A stretch of 44,757 bases of DNA from JBCCGR01 sp039029195 (GTDB lineage Bacteria; Pseudomonadota; Alphaproteobacteria; Rhizobiales; Rhizobiaceae): contig JBCCGR010000036.1 in assembly GCA_039029195.1 (NCBI GenBank), positions 1 to 44,757 of the forward strand, in the 5' to 3' direction. Shown piece after piece: positions 35,442 through 44,000 of this stretch (position 1 is the stretch's first letter; the number at the start of each line of letters is the position of its first letter). A program made the translations under genes and the position numbers. Below the pieces are notes generated by a model, which made no database searches, was not told the DNA's origin, and saw only the letters and a list, made by a program, of their open reading frames with translations.

Positions 35442-36331
35442 TCGGCAGCAATCGCGTCGGGCGTACAATCGGCGTGATCAATCAAATCGGAGAAGACATC
35501 CGCGAGATCACGGCGAAGCCGGTCGAATCCCGGAGTGAGCTTCAGCTTTTTTTCGTCCATATAGAGCCCGCGATTGATTTCGATCTGGACAGAGTGGAGC
35601 CCGCGGGCCGGGCGCCCATAGTGCTCGGTGATGAACCCGCCCGCATAGGGCTTATTGCGTGCGACCGAGTATCCCCGTGCGCGGAACAGATCAAGCAGGC
35701 AGTGGCTGATGTCCGGGGAACAGGAGGTGCCATAGCGATCCCCAATGATGATATCGGCTTTCGGCGTACCCGGTCCTGACCGAACGGTTGACGGCATGGA
35801 GTGGCAATCAACCAGAACAGATTTGCCAAACGTCACATGGGTACGCGCCAGGAGTTTACGCAAGGCATCATGGTAGGGGCGGTAGAGCAATTCGATGCGA
35901 TCAAATGCTTCTTCCAAAGAAAGAGGCGAACGATAGATTTCCCGTGATTCCGCAACCACGCGCGCGATGGTTCCCAAACCGCCCGCAACCCGCACCGAGC
36001 GCATGTTTGTGTAAGGCGGCAACCTGTCGCGAAACATGCGTTGATCGAGTTCGTAAGGTTCGCGGTTCACATCGAGGTAGGCGCGCGGAAAATGCGCCAG
36101 CATCACCGGGCTTCCAAGATCCAGGGTATCTTCAATCAAAAGATCAACGCAATAATCTTCCGATTTTCTGATCTCAGCGGTGTTCAGCAGCGACTGATCC
36201 AAAAACGCCTGAGGATAGACGCGCCCGGAATGCGGTGAATTGAACACAAAGGGATTGGTTACCTCTTCAGGCAACGCGATCGTGTGACCGTCTCCGGCGT
36301 CAACTCCGATGTCAGCGACGATTAAATCCAC
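35438..36331 (-). CDS. N-formylglutamate amidohydrolase family protein
   Basis: A protein of about 297 residues of the FGase family (PF05013-like), which hydrolyses N-formyl-L-glutamate to formate and glutamate in histidine breakdown, or a related N-acyl amide. Zn-site and family motifs are NSPHSGRVYP, VLVDCHSMPS and TEHYGRPARGLHSVQIEINR. The start is probably the GTG at 36331, with GGAAG 5 bases upstream; an upstream in-frame start at 36421 is less likely. The 4-base ATGA overlap with hisN implies co-translation. No hutU or hutH is in the window, so a full hut pathway cannot be claimed. It is divergent from cpdR. Confidence 0.85.
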   Translation of the reverse strand: MDLIVADIGVDAGDGHTIALPEEVTNPFVFNSPHSGRVYPQAFLDQSLLNTAEIRKSEDYCVDLLIEDTLDLGSPVMLAHFPRAYLDVNREPYELDQRMFRDRLPPYTNMRSVRVAGGLGTIARVVAESREIYRSPLSLEEAFDRIELLYRPYHDALRKLLARTHVTFGKSVLVDCHSMPSTVRSGPGTPKADIIIGDRYGTSCSPDISHCLLDLFRARGYSVARNKPYAGGFITEHYGRPARGLHSVQIEINRGLYMDEKKLKLTPGFDRLRRDLADVFSDLIDHADCTPDAIAAE

Positions 36332-36618
36332 AACTCTTCCATATCCCAGCCGATTCCATTTAATTTGCCAGTAGTTTGGGGCCGTGTCCAGCAAGTGAGT
36401 TTGCCCGCGTGGCTCACGCAATATTCACAATTTGACCACGAATTGATTGTCCATTCACCAGATGTTTACCCTGTTCGGGCTGTATGGCTGTGGTTTGATT
36501 TGCGCGGATCACCCCCGGATTTTATCGAACAAGAGACCAACGCCAGTCTCTGTGGATTGATGACGCTTCGGGGCAGACGGACAACATATTCAAGGTTTCA
36601 GATATGGTCGGATTTCAC

Positions 36619-36978
36619 ATGAACAAAATCCTGTTGGCGGAAGACGATAATGACATGCGTCGGTTTCTGGCCAAAGCGTTGGCGAACGCTGGCTACGATG
36701 TGATTTCCTACGATAATGGGGCAAGCGCCTACGAACGCTTGCGTGAAGAACCTTTCTCGCTGCTTCTGACCGACATTGTGATGCCGGAGATGGACGGGAT
36801 TGAACTGGCCCGGCGCGCAACGGAACTGGATCCCGATCTCAAGGTCATGTTCATTACCGGCTTCGCAGCCGTGGCGCTCAATCCGGAATCAAATGCACCC
36901 AAGGAAGCCAAAGTGCTGTCGAAGCCGTTTCACCTGAAAGACCTGGTGAACGAAGTGGAAAAAATGCTTGCCGCCTGA
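36619..36978 (+). CDS. cpdR: CpdR single-domain response regulator
   Basis: A 120-residue stand-alone receiver, start ATG 36619 giving MNKILLAEDDNDMRRFL. The acidic pocket is Glu8, Asp9 and Asp10, phosphorylation is at Asp52 in LLTDIVMPEMDG, and the conserved Lys102 is in LSKPFHLKDLV. The segment ATELDPDLKVMFITGFAAVA is nearly diagnostic of CpdR. Unphosphorylated CpdR localises and primes ClpXP for cell-cycle proteolysis (CtrA and others), and the ChpT phosphorelay from CckA controls it. The C-terminus ends in Ala-Ala, which resembles a ClpX degron. An in-frame ATG at 36604 adds five residues without family support. The hisN/FGase pair is divergent upstream, and tRNA-Val lies downstream. Confidence 0.95.
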   Translation: MNKILLAEDDNDMRRFLAKALANAGYDVISYDNGASAYERLREEPFSLLLTDIVMPEMDGIELARRATELDPDLKVMFITGFAAVALNPESNAPKEAKVLSKPFHLKDLVNEVEKMLAA

Positions 36979-37024
36979 CCGGTGCGCAGGATCTTTTATC
37001 GAGCTTTACTGACATAAAAAGCAG

Positions 37025-37054
37025 TTGACGTTGCGGCGCTGATTGTGGTCTATC
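37025..37054 (+). promoter_or_regulatory. Possible sigma70 promoter of tRNA-Val
   Basis: TTGACG (37025-37030) is followed after 17-18 bases by GTCTATC (37048-37054), 77 bases before the tRNA. The -35 box is good and the -10 box weak, as in many alphaproteobacterial promoters. Confidence 0.4.
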
Positions 37055-37130
37055 GGCGCCGTTGTTCCGCAATCGTGGGACATCCCGAAACCGTTCCGGA
37101 CGCTTCAAGTCCGATCATGTTTCATGGAAC

Positions 37131-37205
37131 GGGCGTATAGCTCAGCGGGAGAGCACTTCGTTGACATCGAAGGGGTCACTGGTTCAATCCCAGTTACGCC
37201 CACCA
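37131..37205 (+). tRNA. tRNA-Val (anticodon GAC)
   Basis: A 75-nt tRNA including an encoded CCA. The acceptor arm pairs GGGCGTA with TACGCCC. The D arm is GCTCAGCGGGAGAGC. The anticodon stem CTTCG/CGAAG surrounds loop TTGACAT with anticodon GAC at 37163-37165. The T arm CTGGTTCAATCCCAG has the invariant TTC. The anticodon reads GUC and GUU valine codons. It stands alone between cpdR and a convergent secreted-protein gene. Confidence 0.96.
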
Positions 37206-37231
37206 TTTCAGAAAAACTCAAAACGTGAATA

Positions 37232-37257
37232 ACCCATCCCGATTGAACGGGACGGGT
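37232..37257 (-). terminator. Terminator of the 37.3-38.4 kb secreted-protein gene
   Basis: On the minus strand ACCCGTCCCG pairs with CGGGATGGGT (one G-U pair) around a 6-base loop. It is followed, after a short gap, by T-rich sequence. Read on the plus strand the same hairpin has an A-C mismatch, so it mainly serves the minus-strand gene but may also stop tRNA-Val read-through. Confidence 0.65.
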
Positions 37258-37290
37258 CATTTGCTTGCTCTTGAAGTTGCGGGAGATCAA

Positions 37291-38418
37291 TCAGTACTTG
37301 ATCACGCGGACCGAGCGGGTGGTATATTCGCTGCTTGAAGCTTGGCGAACCGCAATCTTGGTCAGATATTCACCAATCTTGAGTGTGTCCGGCAGGGTCG
37401 CGGTGGCAGTGAATGCTGTCAGCATATAGTTGGTGCCATTGCTGCGGGGATAGACAGCATAGAATGCGGACCACTGGGAGCCGTCGGACTTCACACAGAT
37501 TGCAGACGCCATCTGAACTGGAGTGCCATTGACCGAACTGGGCTTCGAGCGGGTTTCGAATGAACCCTCACACCGAGAGCGCTCGACCTTGACGAAGGTC
37601 TCGATAATGTCGTTGCCGTCAGCGAACGGGAACACCCGCATGGTGCCCATGAACTTACCCATCTGCCAAACAGTGTCGTAGTTGCGGTAGAGCGCGGGTG
37701 ACTCCTGCGGCGAAACGAAGGAAATCTTCACACCGACTTCTTTCATCAGGGCGATGGCGCGCTGTCTCGTTTCGCTCATCCACTCAACTTTGGTGTCATT
37801 CTGGGTGGTGGCAACCGGCTGACGCTTGACGTCGTCGAACGGCTCATTGCTCGCCAGCGGCGTGTTGTTGCCGACGTTGGCAACGAGATTGCGGTTCGCC
37901 ACGCTGCAGCGGAGCAGCGACTTCAGCAGCCGGTTTGTGGATTTCAGGCTGAACTTCAAAACATCGTTGCCAGCCGCAACCTTCAGCAGACGGCCACGGC
38001 GCATTTCGTAGAACAACCGGGAGCTGCCAGGCAGGCGGATCATTGCCATGTTTTCAGTCATCGCAGTTGCCTGGCCCGAGCGGATGATGCGGCGGTCAAC
38101 CTGATAGCGCACATTGTAAGTGCTTCCCTGATTGAGCGCCCAGCTGTCTTTGGAAAAGCCAACACCCCACTTCTGATTGCGGCTGATCGAGAAGATAAGC
38201 TTGATGCCGCTGCGATAGCGAGCAGAACCGGTGCAATGGGTGAATTGCCCCGTCTGTGCGTCAACCTGAACGGTGCCTTTCCAAGCGCCGACGCTGAAGG
38301 TCTGATACGTCTTGGCTTCAGCGGATTCGGTCATGAATGCTGTGGCGGCAATGGCCGCGCCGATGCTGGCAAAAATGATCGAGGATCGGATGCTCGAGTT
38401 GGTTGCTGAGTTGGTCAT
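37291..38418 (-). CDS. Secreted protein of unknown function, paralog 1
   Basis: A 375-residue exported protein: signal peptide residues 1 to about 34 (ending ESAEA) and ATG 38418 with AGGAG 8 bases upstream. It is a clear paralog of the gene at 39498-40619. Shared landmarks are SVGAWKG/SVGNWSG, FTHC/FSHC, WGVGFSKDSWAL/WSIGFARNSWNL, the LPGSSRLF/LPKSSRLF segment and a final LRC/VQC of the N-terminal domain. A second domain starts near residue 225 (RAIALMKEVGVKISFVSP) and includes VWQMGKFMGTMRVFPF and Cys-containing strands. The N-terminal W...C...W...C layout recurs in secreted proteins of this bacterial group. No enzyme motif is seen and no function can be assigned. Confidence 0.8.
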   Translation of the reverse strand: MTNSATNSSIRSSIIFASIGAAIAATAFMTESAEAKTYQTFSVGAWKGTVQVDAQTGQFTHCTGSARYRSGIKLIFSISRNQKWGVGFSKDSWALNQGSTYNVRYQVDRRIIRSGQATAMTENMAMIRLPGSSRLFYEMRRGRLLKVAAGNDVLKFSLKSTNRLLKSLLRCSVANRNLVANVGNNTPLASNEPFDDVKRQPVATTQNDTKVEWMSETRQRAIALMKEVGVKISFVSPQESPALYRNYDTVWQMGKFMGTMRVFPFADGNDIIETFVKVERSRCEGSFETRSKPSSVNGTPVQMASAICVKSDGSQWSAFYAVYPRSNGTNYMLTAFTATATLPDTLKIGEYLTKIAVRQASSSEYTTRSVRVIKY

Positions 38419-38661
38419 TTTCGTTCTCCTGAAGGTGCATGTGCTGTGCTCTGTCGATGGAGAGAAAATGAATGACCGACGATGCAACAGAATTTCGGCA
38501 TCGGTAAAAATTGTTTCAGCCGTGTAACAGCTCAGCCAATTTCGGAAATGACAAGGTCTGTAACCTGAATTGGGTCACTTCAGATCAAACGCCATCAAGG
38601 GAATCGGGAGCAACGAACCGGAGCTGGTCCACCGATTCTCTGACTGAATGGGTGCTTTCGC

Positions 38662-39300
38662 TCAGTTGGTTAGCAGCCTGATCCCGGCAAAGCCAAAGAC
38701 GGCGGCGAGGAGCCCTTCAATCCAGCGTCGGGCTCGTGCGTAGGATGCCATGGCTGCCCGACTGGCAAAAATCGCTGCATAGGCGTAGTGCACCAAAAAA
38801 GTGATAATCAGACATCCCACAAGCGTGAATACCAGAACCGCCGTGGACCCGTTGTCTGACTGTGAAAGCGTGATTACCGCTGCCCAGCTCAATATTGCCT
38901 TTGGGTTGGTTAAATGAAGAGCGAGACCGCGCGAATACAAGCCTCGTCTTCCGACAGGCTGATTGCTTTTCAGGTTCTTGTTCGCTGTCAGAGCTGATTT
39001 GAACGACTTATAGGCCAGCCACATCAGGTACAGCCCGCCCAGAACCTTGAGAACGAAAATGCCGCTGGCATAGGTGGTCAGCCAGGCGGAAAGCCCAAGT
39101 CCCGCCAATACGGCCCATGCGGTTGCGCCGGTCATGCAGCCCGTTGTGAAAACGAACCCGGCGCGGCGGCCGGAGACCATGGAAATGCCCATGATTGCCA
39201 TGACCGAGGGGCCCGGTGAAATTGCCACCAGAAACAAGGCCGTCCATGCCAAAACGATGTTTGGCCAAGAGTTTGCGATCTCAGTCCAGTACATTTCCAT
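38662..39300 (-). CDS. LysE/RhtB-family amino-acid exporter
   Basis: A 212-residue inner-membrane protein with about six TM segments. The LysE/RhtB signature is ISPGPSVMAIMGISMVSGRR in the first quarter. GLYLMWLAYKSF and the NPKAILSWAAVI stretch also belong to the family. Members export amino acids or derivatives (homoserine, threonine, lysine and others); the substrate is unknown here. The ATG at 39300 lacks a strong ribosome binding site, and an ATG at 39294 is in frame. It lies between two paralogous secreted proteins on the same strand, with gaps of about 200-240 bases and a terminator upstream, so it probably has its own promoter. Confidence 0.88.
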   Translation of the reverse strand: MEMYWTEIANSWPNIVLAWTALFLVAISPGPSVMAIMGISMVSGRRAGFVFTTGCMTGATAWAVLAGLGLSAWLTTYASGIFVLKVLGGLYLMWLAYKSFKSALTANKNLKSNQPVGRRGLYSRGLALHLTNPKAILSWAAVITLSQSDNGSTAVLVFTLVGCLIITFLVHYAYAAIFASRAAMASYARARRWIEGLLAAVFGFAGIRLLTN

Positions 39301-39436
39301 GAGCCATGCATATCATATCTGGAGACCGGTTCACCTGAATTTTGAGGTGAAATTTTGTGTCATGGAGCGGTGCGTTTGGAAGACTGACCTGACAGGAAAA
39401 TAAGAGACTGATCGAATGCAGCAATCACTCGAAATG

Positions 39437-39467
39437 AAAAAAACCGGCCTCCCGAGGGAGGCCGGTT
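39437..39467 (-). terminator. Strong terminator of secreted paralog 2
   Basis: On the minus strand a GC-rich stem of about 12 bp (AACCGGCCTCCC / GGGAGGCCGGTT) is followed by seven T (39443-39437). It lies 31 bases after the stop codon of the gene ending at 39498. Confidence 0.9.
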
Positions 39468-39497
39468 GGGGACTGACGATAAAGGAGGAGAAAGTCG

Positions 39498-40619
39498 TCA
39501 GTAAGAAACGGGGCGGGCACCGGGTACGGATCCTTTGGCATTGAGGGCAACGGCGATCTCTTTCAACCGCATGCCTGTCTGGCGAACCTGCTTGTGGTTG
39601 CTGACCTTGCCGATGATCGACATCAGATAGTTTCCGCCTTCCCGGCGCGGCATCACCACGTAGTAGACCGCGAGACCTGTGCGCTGGGCGGCGTTCTTGA
39701 CGTCACCACACGCCGAGAAGAAGTCGGTGTGGTTGGCATGCGAGGGGGTGAAGATGTGTGAGATATACTTTCCGGCGCATTGCTTCTTGTCGGTGCGGAT
39801 GATCTGGGTGCGCAAATCACCGGGGGCCACCTGATCCTGAGGAATGATGCGCAACGTGCCGATCATGCCGCTCATGGTCCACGAAACGTCATACTTCTTG
39901 AAGAGACGTGGTTGGCTTGCTGGTGTGATGTAGTTAGGCTTGATGCCATACTTTGAGAGCATAATGCTCGCGGCTGTTAGAGCTTCGACTCGTGTCTGAG
40001 GTGTCGGCTCGCGGCGGCGAACCGGCTCACTGTTGAAGTTGACCTTCGAAGCAAACGGGTCGTTGCTGGATTGGCCCTGTGATCCAAACGGATCAGCCTG
40101 CGCAATGCGATGCTTGCGTGCGCATTGAACCAGAGTGTTCAAAACCCTGTCGGCATCGGTGAGGTTGAAACTCGTTTCACCGTTTCTGGTTTTGATGAAA
40201 AAGCGATTGCCATATCGGAACTGATCAAACAGGCGGCTGCTTTTCGGCAACATCACCTGTGTGAGGTGCCGTGTGCGGGCTTCGGCACGACCGCTGTAGC
40301 TTGGACCATCATCAATGCGAAACCGAACGGCCTGGCTGGTGCCTACTTCCAGGTTCCAGCTGTTGCGAGCAAAACCGATGCTCCAGCGCTTGTTGGCGGT
40401 CACTGACAATAAGAGCGACATGCCGTTCTTGTATTTGGCCGACAGGGCGCAATGGGAAAACTTGCCCGAACGGTTGCTGGTGTATGCGCCGCCAGACCAG
40501 TTGCCTACTGAAAGGCCCGCCAGCTTGGCAGCGGATGCGGGTTGTGCGGCTGCGAGTACCGCCATAGCGCTGGTTGCGAAGATGGCGGACTTGGTAAACT
40601 GGATGATTGAATTTGACAT
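39498..40619 (-). CDS. Secreted protein of unknown function, paralog 2
   Basis: A 373-residue exported protein: ATG 40619 with AGGAGG 6 bases upstream and a signal peptide ending QPASAA near residue 32. It shares the whole two-domain layout with the gene at 37291-38418, including four cysteine positions (FSHC, VQC, KKQC, FSAC). The linker between domains is rich in polar residues and Pro (about residues 165-200). The C-terminal domain has VSWTMSGMIGTLRIIP and YYVVMPRREGGNYLMSIIGK. Neither domain gives a known family by eye. A strong terminator follows, so it is transcribed separately from lysE. Confidence 0.8.
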   Translation of the reverse strand: MSNSIIQFTKSAIFATSAMAVLAAAQPASAAKLAGLSVGNWSGGAYTSNRSGKFSHCALSAKYKNGMSLLLSVTANKRWSIGFARNSWNLEVGTSQAVRFRIDDGPSYSGRAEARTRHLTQVMLPKSSRLFDQFRYGNRFFIKTRNGETSFNLTDADRVLNTLVQCARKHRIAQADPFGSQGQSSNDPFASKVNFNSEPVRRREPTPQTRVEALTAASIMLSKYGIKPNYITPASQPRLFKKYDVSWTMSGMIGTLRIIPQDQVAPGDLRTQIIRTDKKQCAGKYISHIFTPSHANHTDFFSACGDVKNAAQRTGLAVYYVVMPRREGGNYLMSIIGKVSNHKQVRQTGMRLKEIAVALNAKGSVPGARPVSY

Positions 40620-40753
40620 TGTTGCCTCCTGATTGGTCGCTGTGCTGTTCATTAGCGATGGAGGCAATGTGGGGACCGAATGCAACCAATGTGCTTCGGG
40701 CGGAGTTACATTTATTTCGGGATTGTTTCTTTTTGTTTCAGTGCGGGCCGAGC

Positions 40754-41707
40754 TCACCCAACCCGAAACAAATGCCAGGGGTCTGCAATACCTTTCAGCG
40801 TATGACTGCCCGCGTCGGTAAATTCGGTTTGCGATCCGGTCATCACCTGTTTCACAGTGCTCGTGACAATCGTTTCGCCCGGATTGGCGGCAGACATGAC
40901 GCGGGCGGCGATGTGCACACCAATCCCGGCAACATCACTGCCGTTGCGTTCACACTCACCACAATGAACGCCAACCCGCAGCTTTATCTCGTCGCTGTCG
41001 AGATCCTGATGCATGGCCCTGGCGGCGCGTAAGGCTCGTCCGGGCGTGGTGAAAATCGCCATCACCCCATCGCCCAGCCATTTGAACGGCAGACCGGGTG
41101 CCGCTTCAATCGTCTTATTGATGTGCTTTTCAAACTTCTGAAGCAGCTGCCCCCAGGCTTCATCACCAAACTTTTCAGCAAGCTCAGTTGAGCCTGCAAT
41201 GTCGCAGAAGAGGATCGTCAGAAGCAGCCGCTCGGTGTTTCCCGCATTTGCACTTTGCGCGAGCAGCGCCTGAAACGGGTTTTGCGGGCCGTCAGGTTTC
41301 GGCAAGGCCGTAGATCGGCGGATGACGGATCTGGTACGCGCGAGCACCTCGCGCAGCTCAAACGGTTTGGAGATGTAGTCGTCCGCTCCCACTTCCAGCC
41401 CGACCACACGCTCGAACGGGTCTCCGTCACCGGTCAAAATGATGACGGGAATGCCGTGCTCATTGTGAATGTGCTTGCAAAGCGAGTGCCCGTTTTCCCC
41501 AGGCATGTGCAGATCAATCAGAGCAATATCGCAGTGATGCTGGCTCAGAAGCTTCCTCGCCTCTTCACCGTTCGATGCCTGAAGAACAGAGAAACCTTTG
41601 ACATCGAAATAGTCGGCAATCGTGTCGCGCAAATCCTCATCATCATCCACGATCAGGAGCTGCGCCAGATCGCCGTTGCCGGATACGGATGAGGGAGCAT
41701 CGTTCAC
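40754..41707 (-). CDS. Response regulator fused to class III nucleotidyl cyclase
   Basis: A protein of about 317 residues. The N-terminal receiver (residues 15-130) has acidic residues DDDED, phospho-acceptor Asp65 in LIDLHMPGENG, and Lys in ISKPF. It ends with the OmpR-type RELLARxRSVIRR-like segment REVLARTRSVIRR. The C-terminal class III adenylate/guanylate cyclase domain (160-317) has both metal Asp residues, Asp169 in FCDIAGST and Asp213 in KWLGDGVMAIF. VGVHCGE and the IGVHIAARVMSAANPGE stretch are typical of cyclases. It should make cAMP (or cGMP) when phosphorylated. GTG 41707 with AGGGGT upstream is the likely start; a TTG at 41740 is in frame. It is divergent from the DUF805 gene. 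No cognate kinase is adjacent. Confidence 0.9.
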   Translation of the reverse strand: MNDAPSSVSGNGDLAQLLIVDDDEDLRDTIADYFDVKGFSVLQASNGEEARKLLSQHHCDIALIDLHMPGENGHSLCKHIHNEHGIPVIILTGDGDPFERVVGLEVGADDYISKPFELREVLARTRSVIRRSTALPKPDGPQNPFQALLAQSANAGNTERLLLTILFCDIAGSTELAEKFGDEAWGQLLQKFEKHINKTIEAAPGLPFKWLGDGVMAIFTTPGRALRAARAMHQDLDSDEIKLRVGVHCGECERNGSDVAGIGVHIAARVMSAANPGETIVTSTVKQVMTGSQTEFTDAGSHTLKGIADPWHLFRVG

Positions 41708-41922
41708 CGTCAGAGCACCCCTAGATGTTGTGCGAAACAAGTCATGACGATGTGTCTTTATATATAGGCCCTGAATTGCAGCACAGTATTACCATCTCCG
41801 ATTTTAGCGAATGTAACAAATACTGAAACATTTGAATCTTGAGCCGAAATTCATCGCACATGTTGAAGGCCCATATCTCTCAGCACAGACGAAATCTGCA
41901 TTCAAGTCCAAGGAGAGACATC

Positions 41923-42276
41923 ATGCGCCCCACAAATATTTCATCTTTGTTCTTCAGCTTTTCCGGCGCCATCGGCCGTCGGGAGTTCTGGATCGGTATG
42001 GCAGGCATCGCCGCCGCAGGTGCCGCACTAGTCGGCGGAGCCTTCGCAACGGTGAACAGTTCAGATGCCGAACTGGCAGCCGTTTTGGTGGGCATTCCGC
42101 TGATCTACCCATTGCTTGCGGTTTACTCCAAGCGCATCCGGGATCGCGGACTGTCCCAGGCCTGGCTGATCACTCTGGCCGTTCCGATGATCGGTCTGAT
42201 TTGGGGAATTGTCGATCTCGGCACGCGCCCCGGCATCAGCGACGAACATCAAGACCCCATCCCCGCAACTGCATAA
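41923..42276 (+). CDS. DUF805 membrane protein
   Basis: A 117-residue DUF805-type protein. The conserved start LFFSFSGAIGRREFWIG is followed by TM segments at about 25-45, 53-70 and 85-105. The family motif VYSKRIRDRGLSQAWL lies between the second and third TM. ATG 41923 is preceded by AAGGAGAG. Function is unknown; family members are small inner-membrane proteins. It shares a direction and a short gap with the secreted-protein gene downstream. Confidence 0.85.
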   Translation: MRPTNISSLFFSFSGAIGRREFWIGMAGIAAAGAALVGGAFATVNSSDAELAAVLVGIPLIYPLLAVYSKRIRDRGLSQAWLITLAVPMIGLIWGIVDLGTRPGISDEHQDPIPATA

Positions 42277-42343
42277 AGCGCAGATTGGCGGCCCGGCAAC
42301 GAGACGCCAACGCGCTTAATCGACAACTATGAGGCACACGACA

Positions 42344-43027
42344 ATGACGATCTCATCCAACTGGAAACAGAAAATTGCCCGCACCACCGCAATCGGATTG
42401 ACGGTTGCTTCGGTTGCACTCGGAGGCGTTTCGACCGGTCACGCTCAAGGCGATGGTCAACCACCAGCAACAATCAGCGGCTTGTCCCTTTCAGACTATC
42501 TGGGCAGCCACGAATATTGGTCCCGATTGAAATCGTTCACAGAGCGTTTCGACGGAGCACTTGGGCCTTGCCCGAGCGCGGAACTGAACAAACGCATCAA
42601 GGCGGTTCCGGCTAAGTACCCGTTTTCTGTGCCGCGCCTTGGCACCCCGCCACAGTGGATTGAAATTCTTCAAATTGACGGCTGCACGAAGCCGTTCCAG
42701 CGGCAGGTTGTTGTGTTCTATGTGAACGGCAAAACCCAATTCATGCCGCTCATGGCCGGAACCACTCGGGCTGACCCGTTTCTTCAGGCAGATGTGCTGA
42801 AGGTTCTCCTTCCGGCGGCACGCGCCAAAGCGAGCAAAATGCGGTGTCAGAATGCAAAGAATGTGAGGCTTCTGGGCACCCGGTATGATGCACAGACCGG
42901 CGAATTTGAAGGGCAGGGATGGAAAGAAACCTGGCGTGTTTTTGATTGCCATGGGTCCCACGACTACTCCGTCCGGTTCACCACATCATCTCGCGGGGGA
43001 ACCAGTTTCCGGATTTCGGAAGTCTAA
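42344..43027 (+). CDS. Small secreted protein of unknown function
   Basis: A 227-residue exported protein with a Sec signal of about 35 residues (ending GHA), preceded by GAGG at 9 bases. The mature part holds five cysteines: GPCPSAEL, DGCTKP, MRCQNAK, FDCHGSH and one more not clearly placed. It contains a WIEILQIDG...PFQRQVVVFYVNG strand and an RFTTSSRGG end. No family is recognised. Repeated beta strands and Cys spacing suggest a disulfide-bonded periplasmic beta protein. It lies 67 bases after the DUF805 gene and is closed by a strong terminator. Confidence 0.7.
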   Translation: MTISSNWKQKIARTTAIGLTVASVALGGVSTGHAQGDGQPPATISGLSLSDYLGSHEYWSRLKSFTERFDGALGPCPSAELNKRIKAVPAKYPFSVPRLGTPPQWIEILQIDGCTKPFQRQVVVFYVNGKTQFMPLMAGTTRADPFLQADVLKVLLPAARAKASKMRCQNAKNVRLLGTRYDAQTGEFEGQGWKETWRVFDCHGSHDYSVRFTTSSRGGTSFRISEV

Positions 43028-43061
43028 TTTTCAACACCTCCAGTCAAAACTCCCTTGAACT

Positions 43062-43095
43062 CGCGCTGTTGTGTTTGCAACAGCGCGCTTTTTTT
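43062..43095 (+). terminator. Strong Rho-independent terminator
   Basis: A perfect 10-bp stem (CGCGCTGTTG / CAACAGCGCG) with a 6-base loop is followed by C and seven T. It ends the DUF805/secreted-protein unit 35 bases after its stop codon. Confidence 0.9.
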
Positions 43096-43174
43096 GTGGG
43101 TCATGTGTTGATTGGTTGCGATCTCAAGTTAAAAACAGGGTGGGGGAAATTTCGATTTTGGGGACACCCGGATC

Positions 43175-43906
43175 ATGCCAGAAACGCAGTCGATTATCGT
43201 CGTCGACGATGATGAAGATATTCGGGAAACGTTGGAGGAGTACTTTTCCGCCAACGGGTTCAACGTCTCAACCGCCGAGGATGCGGTGAGTTTTCGTTCA
43301 CTGCTTGACCAGCAAAGCTATGCGCTGGCGATCCTCGATTTGCGCCTGCCGGGTGAAGATGGCTTGAGCCTGTGTCGCCATGTGCGCGAGACCCATCAAA
43401 TGGGCGTTATCATGTTGACCGGGTCCGCCGACTCCATCGATCGGGTGGTGGGCTTGGAGGTTGGTGCCGACGACTATGTGGCCAAACCGTTCGATTTGCG
43501 GGAACTGCTTGCCCGTGTTCGCAGCGTGATCCGGCGCACCGAAAGCCTGGCCCCCGCGGTAGAAGAAAAACCAAAGAACCGTGAAATTTCCGAACGGGCG
43601 TTTGAATTTGCCAACTGCAGCGTAAATCCGGACGGGCGCTATCTGTTGACGCCAGACGGGGAAAGCGTTGCGCTGTCAAATATGGAATTCGAACTCGTAA
43701 AGGCGTTCTTCGAGCGTCCGGGCCGCGTTCTGTCTCGCGACATCCTTTTGGATATTGCTCACAATCGCGACTGGGATCCCTATGACCGGTCCATTGATGT
43801 ACGCATTACCCGGCTTCGTAAAAAGATTGAAAAGGACCCTGCGCGTCCTCGCTTTCTAAAAACGGTGCGGGGCGTTGGTTATCTTTATAGTCCAGACGGG
43901 GAATGA
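43175..43906 (+). CDS. OmpR/PhoB-family response regulator
   Basis: A 243-residue DNA-binding regulator. The receiver (residues 5-122) has VVDDDEDIRETL, phospho-acceptor Asp55 in ILDLRLPGEDG, and Lys in VAKPFDLRELL. The C-terminal winged helix (about 145-240) has LSNMEFELVKAFFERPGRVL, RSIDVRITRLRKKIEKDP and VRGVGYLY. Its receiver closely matches that of the cyclase fusion at 40754-41707, including GLEVGADDY and ARVRSVIRR. No kinase gene is adjacent; the partial receiver gene at the right edge may belong to one. Target genes are unknown. Confidence 0.93.
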   Translation: MPETQSIIVVDDDEDIRETLEEYFSANGFNVSTAEDAVSFRSLLDQQSYALAILDLRLPGEDGLSLCRHVRETHQMGVIMLTGSADSIDRVVGLEVGADDYVAKPFDLRELLARVRSVIRRTESLAPAVEEKPKNREISERAFEFANCSVNPDGRYLLTPDGESVALSNMEFELVKAFFERPGRVLSRDILLDIAHNRDWDPYDRSIDVRITRLRKKIEKDPARPRFLKTVRGVGYLYSPDGE

Positions 43907-44000
43907 AACACGTCTGAAACAAAAAAAGCCGTTTCAGAAATATCCGTGATACGCGGCCAGCATACTTTGTCTTCAGCACACATCACTGAGGAGACAAATC

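Noticed and set aside
43914..43937. CTGAAAC/GTTTCAG inverted repeat after the OmpR-type gene as a terminator
   Set aside because: The stem is short, the A run is inside the loop, and no T tract follows; it might be a regulator site but this cannot be supported.
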